A stretch of 64,000 bases of DNA from Azorinus chamasolen (lineage: Eukaryota; Mollusca; Bivalvia; Cardiida; Solecurtidae), in the NCBI GenBank assembly GCA_963576725.1, contig OY755242.1:22886156-22950155 (forward strand), read 5' to 3'. Made by a program: the position numbers and the translations under genes. Under the pieces are notes generated by a model that was not told the DNA's origin, made no database searches, and saw nothing but the letters and a program-made list of their open reading frames with translations. Below, piece by piece: positions 57,101 through 64,000 of this stretch (positions are counted from its first letter, which is position 1; each line of letters begins with the position of its first letter).

Positions 57101-60100
57101 ACCTGTACGTCCAATGCACATTCGTGTACGTACTGCTCCAGGTCAATCCCCGAGTACTCTTGTTTATTTTCATAAACAGAACAACGTTGAAATTCTTTCA
57201 AACATCGGCTTTTTGCCTCAAAATAAGTCGTGTTTACGATTTCCTTCTGCAAATAAAAACTGACGAACAGTATAGTTCAACTCAAACAAAATACATGTAG
57301 TTTTAACTATGAATTAAATGACGAACGATCCATGATGTAAGTTAGTTTTCCCCTTAGAATTCATAAGACTATGTGCCTATGCATGGGCATACCCCAATTA
57401 TTACAGTCCATCTAATAGTATCCTTAACAACTGTTATATGGAAATCAAACTTGGAATACCCTATGACCATATTTTCAAATGCTTAAATGAATTAATGCAG
57501 CTAGTGTCTTAACGTTCACATACACTGAAATTAAACGCAAAAGCCCTTTGCAGTCTTTTATTAATAAACGTTCTTGCAATAAGATTATCACGAATGAAAA
57601 TGTATTATAGTCAATAAATGTTGTGCAAAGCATAACAATTATATGAGTTCTGTTCTGCTCAGTACAGATGCATTCAACAGATATATCTTTTCTCACTCAC
57701 CTTCTCTCATCTCCGAGTTAGATTCCCTTTAGAACATATATGACGTCATACGTCATATATGACGTCAAGCCATGGAAACCGATGAAACGGCGAAAATACA
57801 CTTTTTTTTGTTATGTGAGAGAAATAATGTGATGCTCGTTGTTTTTTAAGATCACATGTTCATAAACTCACCAAGAAAGTGTTATTGAGCTCGCCAAGGC
57901 TCGCTTAATGATATTTTCTAAGGCCTGCGTATGCGTCATACTGTCTATAGGTGTTTTGGTGGTGGTTGCGTCGTGCATGTGGCTTTGCCTGCTTGACTTT
58001 ACTACTTTTCCATTGTTAGGAACGTGATCTTAAAAGACAACTCGCAACAGATCCTCTATATCACATACACATTACCTGGTCAGTTTTCATACTTCAAGGC
58101 ACACCACTAAACTAAATAACCAATGAGAACTTCCTTTTGTTTGCCTTGCATCTTTGTGCTTTTGATTTTGTCCATGTGTTGAACGTTTGTCTCTGGTTCT
58201 TGTGTGTCTTTTGGTGTTTTCTGTGTTCATTTCGAGTTTGTGTGCGTTTGGGTGTGTGTGTGTGATGCTGTCTATCGGTGTTTTGGTTGTGGTTACGTCT
58301 TGTATTTGGCTTTGCCTGCTTGAATTTACTACTTTTCCATTTGTATATTTTCTAATTTTAGCGACCAACTGCTTGACCACTTCTTTCCCTTTCTTTTCTT
58401 GGTCTTGCTTACTTCGTTTGCTAAGTCTTTGAAGAAAGTCACTTTTCACGTTTCTAAGAAGTTTCAGCCAATTTGCCAGGTTCTAGACCCATAGTTTAGG
58501 TAAGAAATGTGAATGTTTGTTATAATGTATAACTATTTTAAATATTCATTTTATCTTCCATTTGTTTTGTAAATGTGTATGTTACTTTATTAATTATTTG
58601 TATAACATGAATATCAAATATAATTTCTGTATAAATTCTGAAGGGAGGTGATCCCCAGAGAGCAAAAATTGCAACACAAAAAGAGAAAATTGCAGACTCG
58701 GTTTTATTGAGTATGTTCATGAACAGTAATTTAAAGTGCAACACTGCTCACGCTCCCTTTCAAAACAAGAAGTACTGAAATTCATGATCTCGAAGGACCA
58801 GAAGGTATAACAACACTGAGAATGAAGTACGTTATTTATATAAGTGTATAATTATTCATGTTACTAGTTTGATAACACTATAATAGCGTTACTGATAATG
58901 TATAATTATGTATAGCTTCTGCAAAGTGATGTTGCTTAACTTAATGTGCATTTCCATTTATTGCAGAGCCTTTCGTATATTTCCCGTTTCCAAATATATT
59001 GGGATATCGAACTACGTTGTGGTCGGTTGTCCTATAACCCCATAATACCACAACACAACAAAAACAAGCAGTAACAGTTCAATGCTGAACAGACAAACAT
59101 GATGTTGATATAACACCTGTCTTATTACGAACACTTCGACATTTGCTCATTGCGTACCGATACTATCAAATCAACATGAACATTACAGTTAAGTACTCAG
59201 TGTTGTTATAATTTTGGTCCTTCTGGATGATGTTAGTAGTTTTGAAAATTGAATATCGTTTAAGCTGGTGCTAGGGGCGTGGAAATTGTTGCACTTTTCA
59301 TAACTGCTGATGTACATTCTCAAGAAAACCGAGACTAAATTCTTTTTTAGTTTTGCATTGCTGTTATAGCTTTCGAAGGATCTCATACTTTCGTAACTGA
59401 CCTTTCCAATCTGATGGTCTCCCTCTCCAGTTGCTACCGGATTGCCTTTCCCATGATTAAGGGAATGCTTGACATTTATTTGAAGTTGTTGACCATTCTC
59501 CTGCCTTGAATCTTCACACAGATCATCTTTCCGACGTTTACAAAAAGCCTTACCGATGTAAGACTGCTCGTTTAAGCAGACACAATACCCATCGTTTCCT
59601 GCTGTTTGTGTTTCTACAGGTACGGAGTACTCAAGTTGCTCAGTTGAATTGAGTCTAAAGTAAACATTTGTCACATTTCATTTACAAATAAAAACACAAA
59701 AATTTGGGTAAAAAAGGATACGATCTTATTTGAAACTAAAATTGTGTGCGTTGGAGCAATGATAAACATGCATTAGATGAATACACTTTTAAAAAACTGC
59801 AAACCTGGTGTACAACTCAATAGTGTTAGCAATATTTATATTAAAATACCGTTGTATAAGTCAAAGAGTATTATTCAAACCTCCATGACAATGAAAACTC
59901 CTGTGATCCAGTCAACTTTGCCATACCGCGTGGTTTGAAATCGTCATTTCGATTTCCATTGAAGTTTCCACACAGTCCCTCAACCTGATTTGTATCTCCA
60001 GGACCCGGATAGATATCTATGTTCATAGTGTACTCGTAATAAGGAAACACCTGTATCAAGACTCTCATGCCATTTGGAAATACAGCCTGTATAGATTAAA

Positions 60101-60687
60101 AGAACATGTAAACGAATTTCGTACTTTTATATGCATTATGTATCTTTTTATAAAACAGTACCATATTTTATCACAGAGCCTTCGTAACGTCCAAAATTAT
60201 TTTATCAATGTCGACTCTTATAGCCATTAAAACTAATGACTCTTTAAAAGCTAATTTATAATTCATATCTACAGTTAAAGGTGCGTTCTCAATTGCTAAA
60301 ATCGTTAAATCATATGTTGTGACCACTCTTTGAAACTGTTTCGAAGAGACGGTTCTAAAGAGTAGTCACAACATAAAGATTAGTGGAAAAATGAAGCCGT
60401 TAGTTTATTTTTGAAACTGTTCTCATTCACGCATCGTGTCTGGACCTCAATATACCATACATTCTGTAAACACAATATATACGAATGGTTGCGGGTTACA
60501 TATTGTTTACCTTATACTTTAGGCCAGGACTCTCGTAAACATACAATATTTGGCTTCTGTTATGAATATACCCGACATAATGACCATCACAGTGGTTTAT
60601 CATAAAGATATCACCCCCTGCCTTCATTGTAATTGAACACGAGCATGTAGCTCTGTTTCTGTTGCATGGCTTTGTTCTAGTTTGAAC
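45057..60687 (-). CDS. VWDE-like: VWDE-like membrane protein (10 exons, 5' end missing)
   Basis: Coding exons: 60687-60511, 60086-59881, 59654-59402, 57246-57103, 54291-54117, 50334-50147, 49443-49189, 47977-47878, 47474-47354, 45159-45057. All introns are GT-AG, and phases run 0,2,0,0,1,0,0,1,2, giving one open frame of 573 codons plus TAA. Domains: VWD (residues 1-127, with LCGNFNGNRNDDF), a cysteine-containing linker (128-260), EGF (306-332, six cysteines), a VWDE-type region ending in CYINRTCIQNG and CNKCDP (about 340-498), a transmembrane helix (510-532) and a 40-residue tail. This order matches the von Willebrand factor D and EGF domain family. The protein should sit in the plasma membrane with its Cys-rich part outside; ligand unknown. 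The N-terminus lies upstream. Confidence 0.88.
45355..46030 (+). mobile_element. Foldback repeat 'cctaggtcacacat', left unit
   Basis: Starts 'cctaggtcacacatacacgg' and contains 'gatttgacgtcggattagat', 'cattcgtggcaatctgta' and 'tagtccgtagctttct'. It is interrupted by the SINE at 45530-45825 and then continues 'accacggatcaaacaactg', 'cgttccgtattaaaccgtg'. Its reverse complement is at 46140-46520. Confidence 0.8.
45530..45825 (-). mobile_element. tRNA-derived SINE, copy 2
   Basis: The minus strand from 45822 reads GTAGCGGTGGTCTAGTGACA (A box), a GACT-ATC-AGTC arm, then CCGGGGTTCAAATCCCGG (B box and T arm, about 45755-45775). The tRNA-related head is followed by a 200-bp body shared with copy 1 (11760-11995). 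It lies within the foldback repeat inside the gene's 3' region. Confidence 0.82.
46025..46622 (-). mobile_element. Foldback repeat, right unit
   Basis: Left 'cctaggtcatacatccacta' and right 'gatccgtgaatgtgtgacct'. Inner arms share 'gaccccagaaatgc' and 'gcatttccggggtc'. Nearly every 10-20 bp carries an 'acggat/atccgt' word. Confidence 0.78.
46853..47172. mobile_element. GC-rich MITE with AGGCCTGTTC ends
   Basis: Left 'gaggcctgttcgggagcgcg' plus GGCGCTT; right 'gagcgcccacactcctgaac' plus AGGCCTC. The ends are inverted repeats of about 27 bp. The end type resembles hAT elements, but I cannot see a clean 8-bp duplication. Its GC content is far above that of the surroundings. Confidence 0.72.
47354..47474 (-). 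CDS. VWDE-like exon 9 (transmembrane helix)
   Basis: Acceptor CTTTTAG| and donor AG|GTCAGT. It encodes CKDSVKET, the hydrophobic helix NYLLVVLVTIGALIVCVAVG plus FVLW, then the positively charged stop-transfer KVFRSRS. The positive-inside rule places the C-terminus in the cytoplasm. Confidence 0.88.
47878..47977 (-). CDS. VWDE-like exon 8 (Cys-rich juxtamembrane module)
   Basis: Acceptor TATTTCAG|CCC, donor ACG|GTAAAA. It encodes PSYCYINRTCIQNGIISGC then NKCDPTLNRFSWTD. The C-Y-I/D-x-x-C...C-x-x-C-x-P pattern is typical of the last extracellular module of VWDE-like proteins. Confidence 0.85.
48810..49176. mobile_element. Pogo/Tigger-like MITE with central perfect hairpin
   Basis: Left TACAGTGCTCCCTCCCTACA; right 'tgtagagagggggcactgta', both bordered by TA. 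The centre (48930-49030) is a nearly perfect hairpin with arms of about 45 bp ('caaaccctatgttgtgacca' / 'tggtcacaacatagggtttg') around 'gtcactttgtgac'. It ends 12 bp from the splice donor of exon 7. Confidence 0.85.
49189..49443 (-). CDS. VWDE-like exon 7
   Basis: Acceptor TTCAAAG|GCT, donor CAG|GTAAAC, phase 0 at both ends, 85 codons. It encodes AGTDGYFGPV, GCSYLNFNEIEFYP and ISLSNNGLNFSDFQFIIII then DSACLSL. The beta-rich 'V/S-N-x-G-x-x-F/Y-S' motif and trailing D-S-x-C fit the VWDE post-EGF region (an IPT-like fold is possible). Confidence 0.86.
49882..50082 (+). mobile_element. Family C MITE copy in intron 6
   Basis: Left 'atacagtttagtccctctaa', right 'tagagcgattttacagta'. Arms around 'cccctagaggagc' are partly degraded. 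Confidence 0.75.
50147..50334 (-). CDS. VWDE-like exon 6 (EGF C-half and CDVARGDDC region)
   Basis: Acceptor GTACAAG|GTT, donor CAGCAG|GTGTGG. It completes the EGF (SCDCDEGYGTDLC) and continues LVNLNTPPKLDNISFDGFCD, VARGDDCTVITVGGDGFVNE, SSC. The phase-1 entry joins the exon 5 exit to give the six-cysteine EGF spacing. Confidence 0.87.
50375..50450 (-). pseudogene. Degenerate duplicate of VWDE-like exon 6 start
   Basis: The minus strand reads 'acaaggttcatggcattgtg' and 'atgagggatatggaacag', matching the first 60-70 bp of exon 6. Small changes shift the frame and remove a cysteine codon. It lies directly upstream of the true exon, so it is a local duplication that is not usable. Confidence 0.8.
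50735..51115 (+). repeat. Family E hairpin cluster (three copies)
   Basis: 50735-50810, 50938-51010 and 51050-51115 each read 'gcaaacaaagtagaccc' or similar, 'atcagacagttcctgtagga', 'gtctgatcagggtct'. A fourth lies at 51398-51455. Confidence 0.7.
52370..52600 (+). repeat. Short tandem repeat of TCGAGATAA/GAAAACGAA units
   Basis: Alternating 'cgttttctcgagataat' and 'ctcaggaaaacgaa' segments, each a small inverted repeat, about five to six units. Confidence 0.8.
52790..53130 (+). mobile_element. PLE 3' tail fragment in intron
   Basis: 'gggtacccgtgaaccagg', 'gtccccagtagccattttt', 'actgaacattccaaggcgg' parallel the PLE tail at 27590-27660 ('gaccgttccaaggcgg'). Confidence 0.68.
53206..53395 (+). 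mobile_element. Family C MITE copy in intron
   Basis: Left TACAGTAAAAACTCGATAC. The arms 'aggcaggtggttgcttaata' and 'cattaagctgccacctgt' surround 'gcttctctatgagc'. The right end is degraded. Confidence 0.8.
53405..53545 (-). repeat. Family G repeat
   Basis: 'gtgagcagtgttgcac', 'aataaaaccgagtctgca' and 'ggggatcacctcccttcag'. Close inverted match to 58620-58755. Confidence 0.75.
54117..54291 (-). CDS. VWDE-like exon 5 (helical segment and EGF N-half)
   Basis: Acceptor TTGCTGCAG|ATG, donor AACG|GTATCG. It encodes MTGDIEWAIPHCDTLTDYYL, a charged stretch (EQIELDEEFKESIDPELRQK), then ACYSRCGGHGTCIN. The last segment starts a classical EGF (C-x3-C-x5-C). Leaves in phase 1. Confidence 0.88.
54395..54560 (+). 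repeat. Family B-related remnant
   Basis: 'cacttatccggctgaga', 'aatgcctactcaaatctgga', 'gatcgagtgtcaaagtg' and 'ggcgtctcatcttac' parallel 14650-14960. Confidence 0.5.
54722..54929 (+). mobile_element. MITE family B copy
   Basis: TTAACCCTTTCGTTGCCAGT at the left. The centre 'gatccagatgagacacag' pairs with 'ggcatttcatcaggat'. The right end 'gaattggttaa' is weaker than in the 32340 copy. Confidence 0.72.
54930..55590 (+). repeat. Minisatellite, about 20-bp unit
   Basis: About 30 degenerate units of 'gtgaacgctaattctct'. Units vary in length (17-24 bp) and sequence, so the array is old. Confidence 0.88.
55820..55880 (+). repeat. Family E hairpin
   Basis: 'agagtagatccagatcagac' and 'agatcctataggaacc' with an imperfect right arm 'aaaaggtctgctctttt'. 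Confidence 0.65.
57103..57246 (-). CDS. VWDE-like exon 4
   Basis: Acceptor TTATTTGCAG|AAG, donor GTACAG|GTGTGT, 48 codons, phase 0 at both ends. It encodes NTTYFEAKSRCLKEFQRCSV, then SGIDLEQYVHECALDVQ. The C..C..'F/Y-V-x-x-C-x-x-D-V/I-Q' pattern matches the C8-like segment that follows the VWD domain in VWDE-type proteins. Joined directly to exon 5. Confidence 0.87.
57730..57768. repeat. Palindrome with TGACGTCA cores
   Basis: 'catatatgacgtcatacg' and 'tcatatatgacgtcaag' contain two CRE-like TGACGTCA words and form a hairpin. An element tip or a regulatory site are both possible. Confidence 0.4.
57945..58345 (+). mobile_element. Two PLE 3' tails in tandem
   Basis: 'ggtgttttggtggtggttgc', 'tgtggctttgcctgcttgac' and 'actacttttccat' end at about 58010. 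A longer copy starts near 58130 ('gttgaacgtttgtctctgg', 'gtgtcttttggtgttttctg') and ends with the same block at 58275-58342. Confidence 0.75.
58620..58755 (+). repeat. Family G repeat
   Basis: 'ctgaagggaggtgatcccc', 'aaaaagagaaaattgcagac', 'gagtatgttcatgaacag' and 'gtgcaacactgctcac'. Confidence 0.75.
59240..59398 (-). repeat. Family G repeat abutting exon 3 donor
   Basis: 'gtgctaggggcgtggaaat', 'tgttgcacttttcataac' and 'tttcgaaggatctcatac'. Its edge lies within about 5 bp of the exon 3 donor at 59401. Confidence 0.65.
59402..59654 (-). CDS. VWDE-like exon 3
   Basis: Acceptor TTACTTTAG|ACTC, donor GGAAAG|GTCAGT, 84 codons plus the split arginine. It encodes LNSTEQLEYSVPVETQTAGN, then DGYCVCLNEQSYIGKAFCK, RRKDDLCEDS and GEGDHQIGK. 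The cysteine pair Y-C-x-C after the VWD domain is typical. This end is the only one compatible with exon 4 (phase 0). A stronger-looking donor, ATCG|GTAAGG at 59554/59553, would leave phase 1 and break the frame. Confidence 0.8.
59881..60086 (-). CDS. VWDE-like exon 2 (VWD domain, second half)
   Basis: Acceptor CTATACAG|GCT, donor GGAG|GTTTGA. It encodes AVFPNGMRVLIQVFPYYEYT, GPGDTNQVEGLCGNFNGNRN, DDFKPRG and SQEFSLSW. GLCGNFNGN-x-DDF is the VWD family hallmark with its calcium-binding aspartates. Confidence 0.9.
60290..60395. repeat. Hairpin related to the 48930-49030 core
   Basis: 'catatgttgtgaccactctt' pairs with 'aagagtagtcacaacata' around 'gaaactgtttcgaagag'. Same outer stem words as the MITE in intron 7. 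Confidence 0.75.
60511..60687 (-). CDS. VWDE-like exon 1 in window (VWD domain, first half)
   Basis: Acceptor CTGTTGCAG|GTT, donor TATAAG|GTAAAC, 59 codons, phase 0 at both ends. It encodes TKPCNRNRATCSCSITMKAG, GDIFMINHCDGHYVG and ILYVYESPGLKYK. C-N-C/C-S-C before K/R-E/A-G-G-D matches the start of the VWDE VWD domain. It is not the first exon of the gene, because it begins with an acceptor. Confidence 0.9.
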
Positions 60688-60909
60688 CTGCAACAGAATA
60701 CAAATTAAAATACAACATTAAACAAAATACAGCATTACACTCAATTGAAAACCCAGTGTACAAATATACGTTTTAGACAATTAAATCTCGAAAATACCCA
60801 CAATGCTTGTATTTAACCTTTATCATCTAGGACTGACATGACATTTGAAAACAGATGTCATCCAGAATGAGACGCCGGGTAATTCGGCGACTAGTCAGGA
60901 TCAAAGCTG

Positions 60910-61065
60910 TTTGTGTTAATATATTCTGAAAAGTGGGTGATCCTTCGAAAACGAAAGTAGCCATGCCAAAAGAGAAAATTGCAGACTCAGTTTTATTGAG
61001 TCTGTTCACGAGTAGTAATTAAAAGTGCAACACTACGCACACCCACTAGCACTGGCTTAAACAGT
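60910..61065 (+). repeat. Family G repeat
   Basis: 'gatccttcgaaaacgaaag', 'aaaagagaaaattgcagac', 'gagtctgttcacgag' and 'gcaacactacgcacacc'. Confidence 0.75.
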
Positions 61066-61410
61066 ATTTATTTTTAAAAAATTATACAACAAGAACTAAT
61101 GGTCCCAAAGGACCAGACAAAACAACAAGACTGAGAATGAAGTACGGGGCAAGTAAATAAATAGTTTCTCACAAGCCTGCCCAAAACAAACTAAGATGAA
61201 AATTATACCAGATCGGATACTATTCAGACAGCAGTTTCATAGATTGCAAAGGGAAAACAGATAATCAAGCGCAGTACATCATTTGCAGTAAACATCCAAT
61301 TCACATGTCAGAGAAATGTCACAAAACATTCCATATTCCATATATATTTGTCTTTAACTGATTCAATACTTCAAAATCATACACACTGGTTATGGCGAAA
61401 CAATAATACC

Positions 61411-61584
61411 TCTGTCGCCTGCTAACTTTGTCGTCTGCTACAAATTTTCATTTTATTTATTTTCTTCATTTTTGTTTCAAAAGCATAGTAACAGTAACAA
61501 ACAGTTTGGATCCTGATGAGACGCCGAGTTACCAAAACTGTTTGCATAGGTAATCACAGATCCGGCATTGGCAGCGAAAGTTAA
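61411..61584 (-). mobile_element. MITE family B, right-end-truncated copy
   Basis: The minus strand begins TTAACTTTCGCTGCCAATGC at 61584 and runs through 'aaacagttttggtaactcgg' and 'cgtctcatcaggatcc' to 'gcagacgacaaagttagc'. It lacks the outer end seen at 32554. Confidence 0.75.
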
Positions 61585-61714
61585 CAAGTTTATTGTGTAA
61601 ATGATGCCAACGACTTCAAAATATAGTCGGTTTAAGACAGGACGAAATGAATGCAAATTGCAACGCTGCACACCTGTCACCTGATTTTAACACCATCAGA
61701 TTTGCATGTAAATG

Positions 61715-64000
61715 GAAAAGTAGTAAAGTCAAACAGGCAAAGCCACATACAAGACGAAACCACCACCAAAACACCGATAGACAGCATGACACACATACAC
61801 ATACACACAACCACACACCCAAACCGCACACTCACACACGAGATGAACACAGAAAACACCAAAAGACACACAAGAACCAGAGACAAACGTTCCACACATG
61901 AACAAAATCACAGGCACAAAGACGCAAGGCAAACAAAAGGAAGGGTGACTTGGCACGGTCAGTAGCAAAAACACCACTGGGGGTTTAAACCGGTTTTAAC
62001 CTCACACTTCTCTCAAAGTCACCCTAGCTTTACAAATAGTTTAAATAAAGGTATCCCCGCTGGACTTACTCACAACATAGACGACGGTGAACACAGGACA
62101 ACATGTAAAACATATCATAATAACTGTGGCAATCCGTCAAATATGTACTCAATGACTTTGCTGAAGTCAGAGCACCTGCAGGTAAGCCGTTAAGGGCACG
62201 ACAGGGAAAAAGTAATACATGAGTCTGGTAAGCTCATCCTGTATCCAAGTTTAAGAGTATACCATCATAGAGTACTACCCTCGGCCTGTCATCGCGCAAG
62301 CAAAGAGGGAAGCGTAGCTACCGACTGTAAAAGGGCCGATAACCAAACATGCAGTGCGTTGCAATATAATAGGATCATAACCTTTCTTTTTAAATGTTTC
62401 AATGCGTTTAATAAACAAATCATGAAAATGGATATGACCCCGAATTTTCCTAAGTTTGTAGATAACATCCCCATAAAAGTCTGGTTGAGAAATGCCTTGT
62501 TGCAGTAACGTCCGTAGATTGCAATTATATTTACTAATGAGTGGTAAATAAAATTTAGAAAAAGTTTTCCGAAGTTTGTGATATCTGTAACCTTGCTTAA
62601 GAAGTTTATCAGTTGTAACTAAATTACGTCTGTTAAAATCTTCAAGCAAAGAACAGGCTTGGGCAAACCTAATAAGTTGAGGAATATAAACCCCATAAGA
62701 TGTAGAACGTGGCACATCTCCATCTAGAAAAGGATCTAATTAACCATTCTAAAATTAAAATCTTTTATCGTATATTTTGGACGAAACTTTATCATTAGTA
62801 ATTGAAAGATTTAAATCTAAAAATGAAGCTATAATGTCAGATTTATTCGCTTTGTTTAAAGACAGTTCTTTTGGGTAAATTGAAGAAATCATAGTATCAA
62901 AATAAGGATTATCTAAATTCAAAATATCGTCTAAATACCTTGAAGTTTTATTAAAACATTAACTATATCGGTCTGTGTATCAGGTTTTAAGCTAAGCATA
63001 AAATCCGTCTCATAGCAATACAAAAACAAATCTGCAACAAGAGGGGCACAATTTGTACCCATGGGTATACCAACAACTTGACGATATATGGTATCCCCAT
63101 AACACACAAATATACTATCTAAAAGAAAGGTAAGAGATCTACAAACATCAAGGCAAGTCCACATTGTGTAATGTTCAACTTCTGAATTCGAAAAGAATGA
63201 ACGTTGAACATTACAAGCAATGAACATTTTGTTTTCTCTGGCAAAGGCTTTGTCTATTAATTTAATAAGTTTATCCTTTATAAGATGGTGAGGTAGAGTA
63301 TTATAGATTGTAGAGAAATCACAAGAGCTCAGTAAAGAAATGGTATATTGTTCATTTTCAAGTTTTGTTAAAACATCATTTGAATTTTTTATGGACCAAA
63401 AAACATTAATACCAGAATTTTCATATATTTTATCACAGTAGCGTTTTACATGTTCTTTGATCGTAGTAAGACATGACGTCAAAAGTATAGATAATTTAGT
63501 AGTGGTACAACAGCTAGAGTTGGCAATAAAACGCGCCTTATAAGGTTTTTTATGTAGTTTCGGAATCCAGTACAAAGTAGAAAGTTTATGATGTTTTATG
63601 TTAGGACAAGACTTAAAATTATTGCACATTTTTACGTGTTCCGGGACTCTATCTTTTTCAGGTTTGAACTGTTATATAAGTTTTTGAATAAGTTAGCTCC
63701 TTCTTTAAAACATCAACATAATACAATCTTCAAATAATGATTACATTATTTGATGCATTGACAGCAGGAACAAGAACATAATTAGAATGAAAATTAGAAA
63801 TGTTTTTCTTCAAATAGCGAAATGTTACTCTAGGTCGAGGTGGTAAAAGATGGTAATTTGATTTGTAAAAAGTAATACGCGTATCAATAATATCGAAAAT
63901 ACGTTTCTTCCAATCCGAAAGGGCCATTAGGTAGTTGCCGTTAAAACGAGTCTTGTACACAAGTACACAAGAAAATATCTATAGCGACCTCTAATTAAGC
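61715..64000 (-). mobile_element. Penelope-like element with RT, running off the right edge
   Basis: The minus strand holds a PLE-type protein from the window edge to about 62275 and a CA/TG-rich 3' tail to about 61715 ('gtggctttgcctgtttgac', 'actacttttccat'). It occupies the intron or region upstream of VWDE-like exon 1. Unlike the 8976-9341 PLE, no GIY-YIG domain follows the RT: after CAMTGRG the sequence enters the untranslated tail. Confidence 0.85.
62275..63960 (-). pseudogene. PLE reverse transcriptase, frameshifted
   Basis: N-terminal part at 63960-63730 (FRYLKKNISNFHSNYVLVPA, then NNVIII), with stops between 63730 and 63640. RT at 63629-62931: LYWIPKLHKKPYKARFIANS, the YDFSTLYT-like motif A as CDFSTIYNTLPHHLIK, and VGIPMGTNCAPLVADLFLYC (about 63000-63080). 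A one-base shift before 62940 then reveals the catalytic RYLDDIL (62940-62920). The thumb runs from 62715 (SYGVYIPQLIRFAQACSLLE, RKTFSKFY, FYGDVIYKLRKIRGHIHF) to 62275. PLE RTs are related to telomerase RT and use target-primed synthesis. The motif A and YLDD aspartates are both still encoded. At least three frame breaks make this copy inactive. Confidence 0.86.

Noticed and set aside
57690..57720. Strong donor-like AGAAG|GTGAGTGAG on the minus strand
   Set aside because: The preceding frame has a stop in the phase required, and exons 3 and 4 are already compatible.
61651..61965. Histidine/threonine-rich frames over the CA repeat
   Set aside because: Antisense translation of the PLE 3' tail.

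Overview
The window looks like nuclear DNA of a bilaterian animal, most probably a bivalve mollusc. It is AT-rich, gene-poor and full of spliced sequence and repeats. The mollusc call rests on remembered families: the tandem repeat ending in a 'caccttgagcactttgtgctc'-type tail, the Penelope-like reverse transcriptases, and a VWD/EGF membrane protein. No species is claimed.

Host gene. One host gene is visible, on the minus strand. Ten exons between 60687 and 45057 have consensus splice borders and compatible phases throughout. They encode the C-terminal 573 residues of a VWDE-like protein (von Willebrand factor D and EGF domains): VWD domain, cysteine-containing linker, one EGF module, a VWDE-type region, one transmembrane helix and a 40-residue cytoplasmic tail. 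The N-terminal exons lie beyond 60687, and possibly beyond the window.

Mobile-element landscape. Positions 1-45000 and the gene's introns are mostly element remains. At 1.5-3.2 kb are Penelope-like (PLE) copies in tandem, then a Ty3/gypsy remnant (3.4-4.1 kb). A GIY-YIG PLE fragment interrupts a minisatellite (8.4-10.4 kb). A Pif1/Helitron-type helicase remnant lies at 12.1-12.9 kb, and a 0.65-kb tandem duplication with (ACT)n at 15.3-16.4 kb. LINE-1 (17.5-22 kb) carries five upstream monomers. LINE-2 (26.7-31.4 kb) sits inside a TTAA-type MITE and is itself interrupted by a PLE 3' fragment. LINE remnants occur at 38.0-39.3 and 42.2-43.2 kb, and an RT-bearing PLE (61.7-64 kb) runs off the right edge. 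At least six hairpin/MITE families recur, called A, B, C, D, E and G below, with at least six foldback-type or hairpin elements.

Most notable structure. A 3.84-kb foldback element (37023-40861) has inverted repeats of about 600 bp starting CACTG, an apparent 5-bp target duplication, four subterminal copies of a GTACGGTTTAG-type motif per arm, and in both arms a short ATG exon followed by a perfect splice donor. I do not recognise this family.

All calls come from reading the sequence; no database or structure search was run. Boundaries of repeats are approximate unless stated.
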